Assembly (NCBI GenBank): GCA_043101835.1
Contig: JBICHM010000271.1
Location: forward strand, 1 to 6,283
DNA: 6,283 nt
Direction: 5' to 3'
Origin: JBICHM01 sp043101835
Lineage (GTDB): Bacteria; Planctomycetota; Phycisphaerae; Phycisphaerales; UBA1924
The notes beneath the pieces are model-generated. The model was not told where the DNA came from, did no database searches, and was given only the letters and a program-made list of their open reading frames with translations. Position numbers and translations under genes: made by a program. Every line of letters starts with the position of its first letter. Position 1 is the stretch's first letter. Of the stretch, positions 4,931 to 6,283 are shown piece after piece.

Positions 4931-6283
4931 ATGCCCGACAGCACCCTGAATCCGATCAACGCCGCCGCATGGCCGAAACCGCCGCAGAATGCCCGCCGCA
5001 TCCACGCCACCCTCCCCGGTCATACCCGCACACCCCTGCGGACGCTCCCTGACCTCGCGTCAGTCCTCGGCGTCGCCCAACTCCTCGTGAAGGACGAGTC
5101 CGCCCGCTTCGGCCTGCAGGCCTACAAAGGCCTCGGCGGCTCGTGGGCCGCAACGCGCATGCTCGCGCGCGAGTTGGGCGTCGAGGTCGCCTCGCTGGAG
5201 TCGTGGGACGATGTCCTCGCGCTCGCGCGGCGCGCGGGGCCGCGCAGACTTGTCTCCGCCACCGACGGCAACCACGGGCGCGGCGTCGCGTGGGCCGCGT
5301 CGCTCCTCGGTTTCGATTGCACCATCTACATGCCCCGCGGCTCGGCGTCCACGCGCATCGAGGCCATCCGCGCTCTCGGCGCAACGGTCATCGAAGCCGT
5401 CGGCGGCTACGGCGCGGCGGTCGACGCCGCCATGCGCGACGCCGAGGCCGACGGCCGCTCCTGGCTCCTGCAGGACACCACCAACCCTGGCCACGAGGAT
5501 GCCCCGCGTTGGTGCGCCGAGGGGTACGAAACACTCTTCTGCGAGATCGACAAGCAACTCGATGCGCTCGGCGAGCCGGCGCCGGACCTGGCCTTCGTGC
5601 AGATCGGCGTCGGCACGCTCGCCGACGCGATGGTGCGCCACCTGCGGGCCTGCGACCGGTGGCGGAACACGAGGATCGTCGGCGTCGAGCCGACCGCGGC
5701 GGCGTGCGTCCTCGAATCGGTCCGCGCCGGCCGGCCCTTCCAAGTCGGCGCCGGCGAGGCGCACGCGACCATCATGGCCGGACTCAACTGCCACGAGCCG
5801 TCGCGCGCGGCGTGGGACGCGATGTCGAAAGGCATCGACTGCTTCCTCGCCGTCGAGGACGAATGGGCCGAGCGCGCGATGCGCCTGCTCGCCGAGTGCG
5901 CCGTCGAGAGTGGCGAGTCCGGCGCCGCCGGGCTCGCCGGCCTGCTCGCGCTGCTCGAGTCGCCCGAACTCGACGCGCCCCGGCGCGCGCTCGGCGTCGG
6001 CCCCGCCACGCGCGCCATCGTGCTCACCACCGAGGGCGCGACCGATCCGGTCGGCTACGAGCGCACCGTCGGCTTCCCGGCTGCTGAGCTTCCGAATGCG
6101 GCGCGGCGCCTGGCCGTCTACGGCACGCTCGCGCCGGGCAAGGCGAACGCCGGCGTGCTCAACGGGATCCAGCCCGCATCGTGGACCTCGGGCGTCGTCG
6201 AGGGCGATCTCCATCCCGAGGGCTGGGGCGCTGCAAGCGGATTTCCGGCGATCGTCCCCCGCCGGGGCGACCCGCGCGTCCCG
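4931..6283 (+). CDS. dpaL: Diaminopropionate ammonia-lyase fused to a gamma-glutamylcyclotransferase-like domain (3' end outside window)
   Basis: An open frame of 451 codons runs from ATG 4931 to the last base. Residues about 1-381 are a PLP-dependent fold-type II lyase that converts 2,3-diaminopropionate to pyruvate and two ammonia. Markers: VKDESARFGLQAYKGLGGS (53-71) with Lys66 as the PLP Schiff-base lysine; ATDGNHGRGVAWAA (110-123) with Asp112; QDTTNPGHEDAPRW (181-194) with Asp182, matching the two catalytic Asp positions known in E. coli YgeX; IGVGTLADA (225-233) as the phosphate loop; GVEPTAAACVLES (251-263); TIMAGLNC (280-287); SGESGA (327-332); and TTEGATDP (366-373). Usual family members end near here. 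This one continues through a short linker into RRLAVYGTLAPGKANAGVL (392-410) and GWGAASGFPAI (431-441), the N-terminal motifs of YGTL-type gamma-glutamylcyclotransferase/AIG2 proteins. The catalytic Glu of that domain would lie beyond the window. No Shine-Dalgarno precedes ATG 4931; an in-frame ATG at 4889 is less likely. Confidence 0.88.
   Translation, partial: MPDSTLNPINAAAWPKPPQNARRIHATLPGHTRTPLRTLPDLASVLGVAQLLVKDESARFGLQAYKGLGGSWAATRMLARELGVEVASLESWDDVLALARRAGPRRLVSATDGNHGRGVAWAASLLGFDCTIYMPRGSASTRIEAIRALGATVIEAVGGYGAAVDAAMRDAEADGRSWLLQDTTNPGHEDAPRWCAEGYETLFCEIDKQLDALGEPAPDLAFVQIGVGTLADAMVRHLRACDRWRNTRIVGVEPTAAACVLESVRAGRPFQVGAGEAHATIMAGLNCHEPSRAAWDAMSKGIDCFLAVEDEWAERAMRLLAECAVESGESGAAGLAGLLALLESPELDAPRRALGVGPATRAIVLTTEGATDPVGYERTVGFPAAELPNAARRLAVYGTLAPGKANAGVLNGIQPASWTSGVVEGDLHPEGWGAASGFPAIVPRRGDPRVP

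Noticed and set aside
5060..6214. Long antisense open frame (384 codons) opposite the lyase
   Set aside because: It is a shadow of the dpaL coding strand in GC-rich DNA; the + strand carries all PLP-lyase motifs.
1..6283. Functional link between dapF and the diaminopropionate lyase
   Set aside because: Diaminopimelate and 2,3-diaminopropionate are different compounds in different pathways, and the genes are almost 5 kb apart with terminators between.
1..6283. Defence island, prophage, transposon, CRISPR array or RNA gene
   Set aside because: No integrase, transposase, direct-repeat array, tRNA-like cloverleaf or rRNA segment was found; the genes are ordinary metabolic, envelope and acetyltransferase genes.

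Overview
The window is GC-rich bacterial DNA with every supported gene on the + strand. The best taxonomic clue is the outer-membrane porin at 2935-4218. Its signal peptide, short helical segment, glycine linker and OprO/OprP-like barrel resemble porins I recall from Planctomycetota, especially Phycisphaerae. This placement is inference from memory and rests mainly on that protein. The signal peptides, lipobox and porin do show directly that the cell is diderm.

Layout. (1) Bases 1-190 hold the 3' end of dapF (diaminopimelate epimerase). (2) 364-1484 carries two tandem paralogous RimJ/RimL-type GNAT N-acetyltransferases whose ends overlap by four bases. (3) 1564-2758 is a two-gene unit: an exported alpha/beta-hydrolase (dienelactone hydrolase-like) followed 4 bp later by a small lipoprotein with a possible lipocalin-like fold. 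(4) 2759-2934 is a regulatory gap with a hairpin terminator, a candidate promoter and a leader hairpin. (5) 2935-4218 is the porin, closed by the strongest terminator in the window. (6) 4400-4846 encodes an unrecognised 148-residue protein whose C-terminal half aligns with acyl carrier protein but has Phe where the phosphopantetheine Ser should be. (7) From 4931 to the window edge runs a diaminopropionate ammonia-lyase whose C-terminus continues in frame into a gamma-glutamylcyclotransferase-like domain. It is cut by the window end.

Functional reading. These are mostly independent housekeeping and accessory transcription units, not one pathway. The two observations most worth following are the lyase-cyclotransferase fusion and the serine-less acyl-carrier-like protein. 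No phage, transposon, CRISPR array, tRNA or rRNA was seen. The remaining gaps are all under 200 bp.
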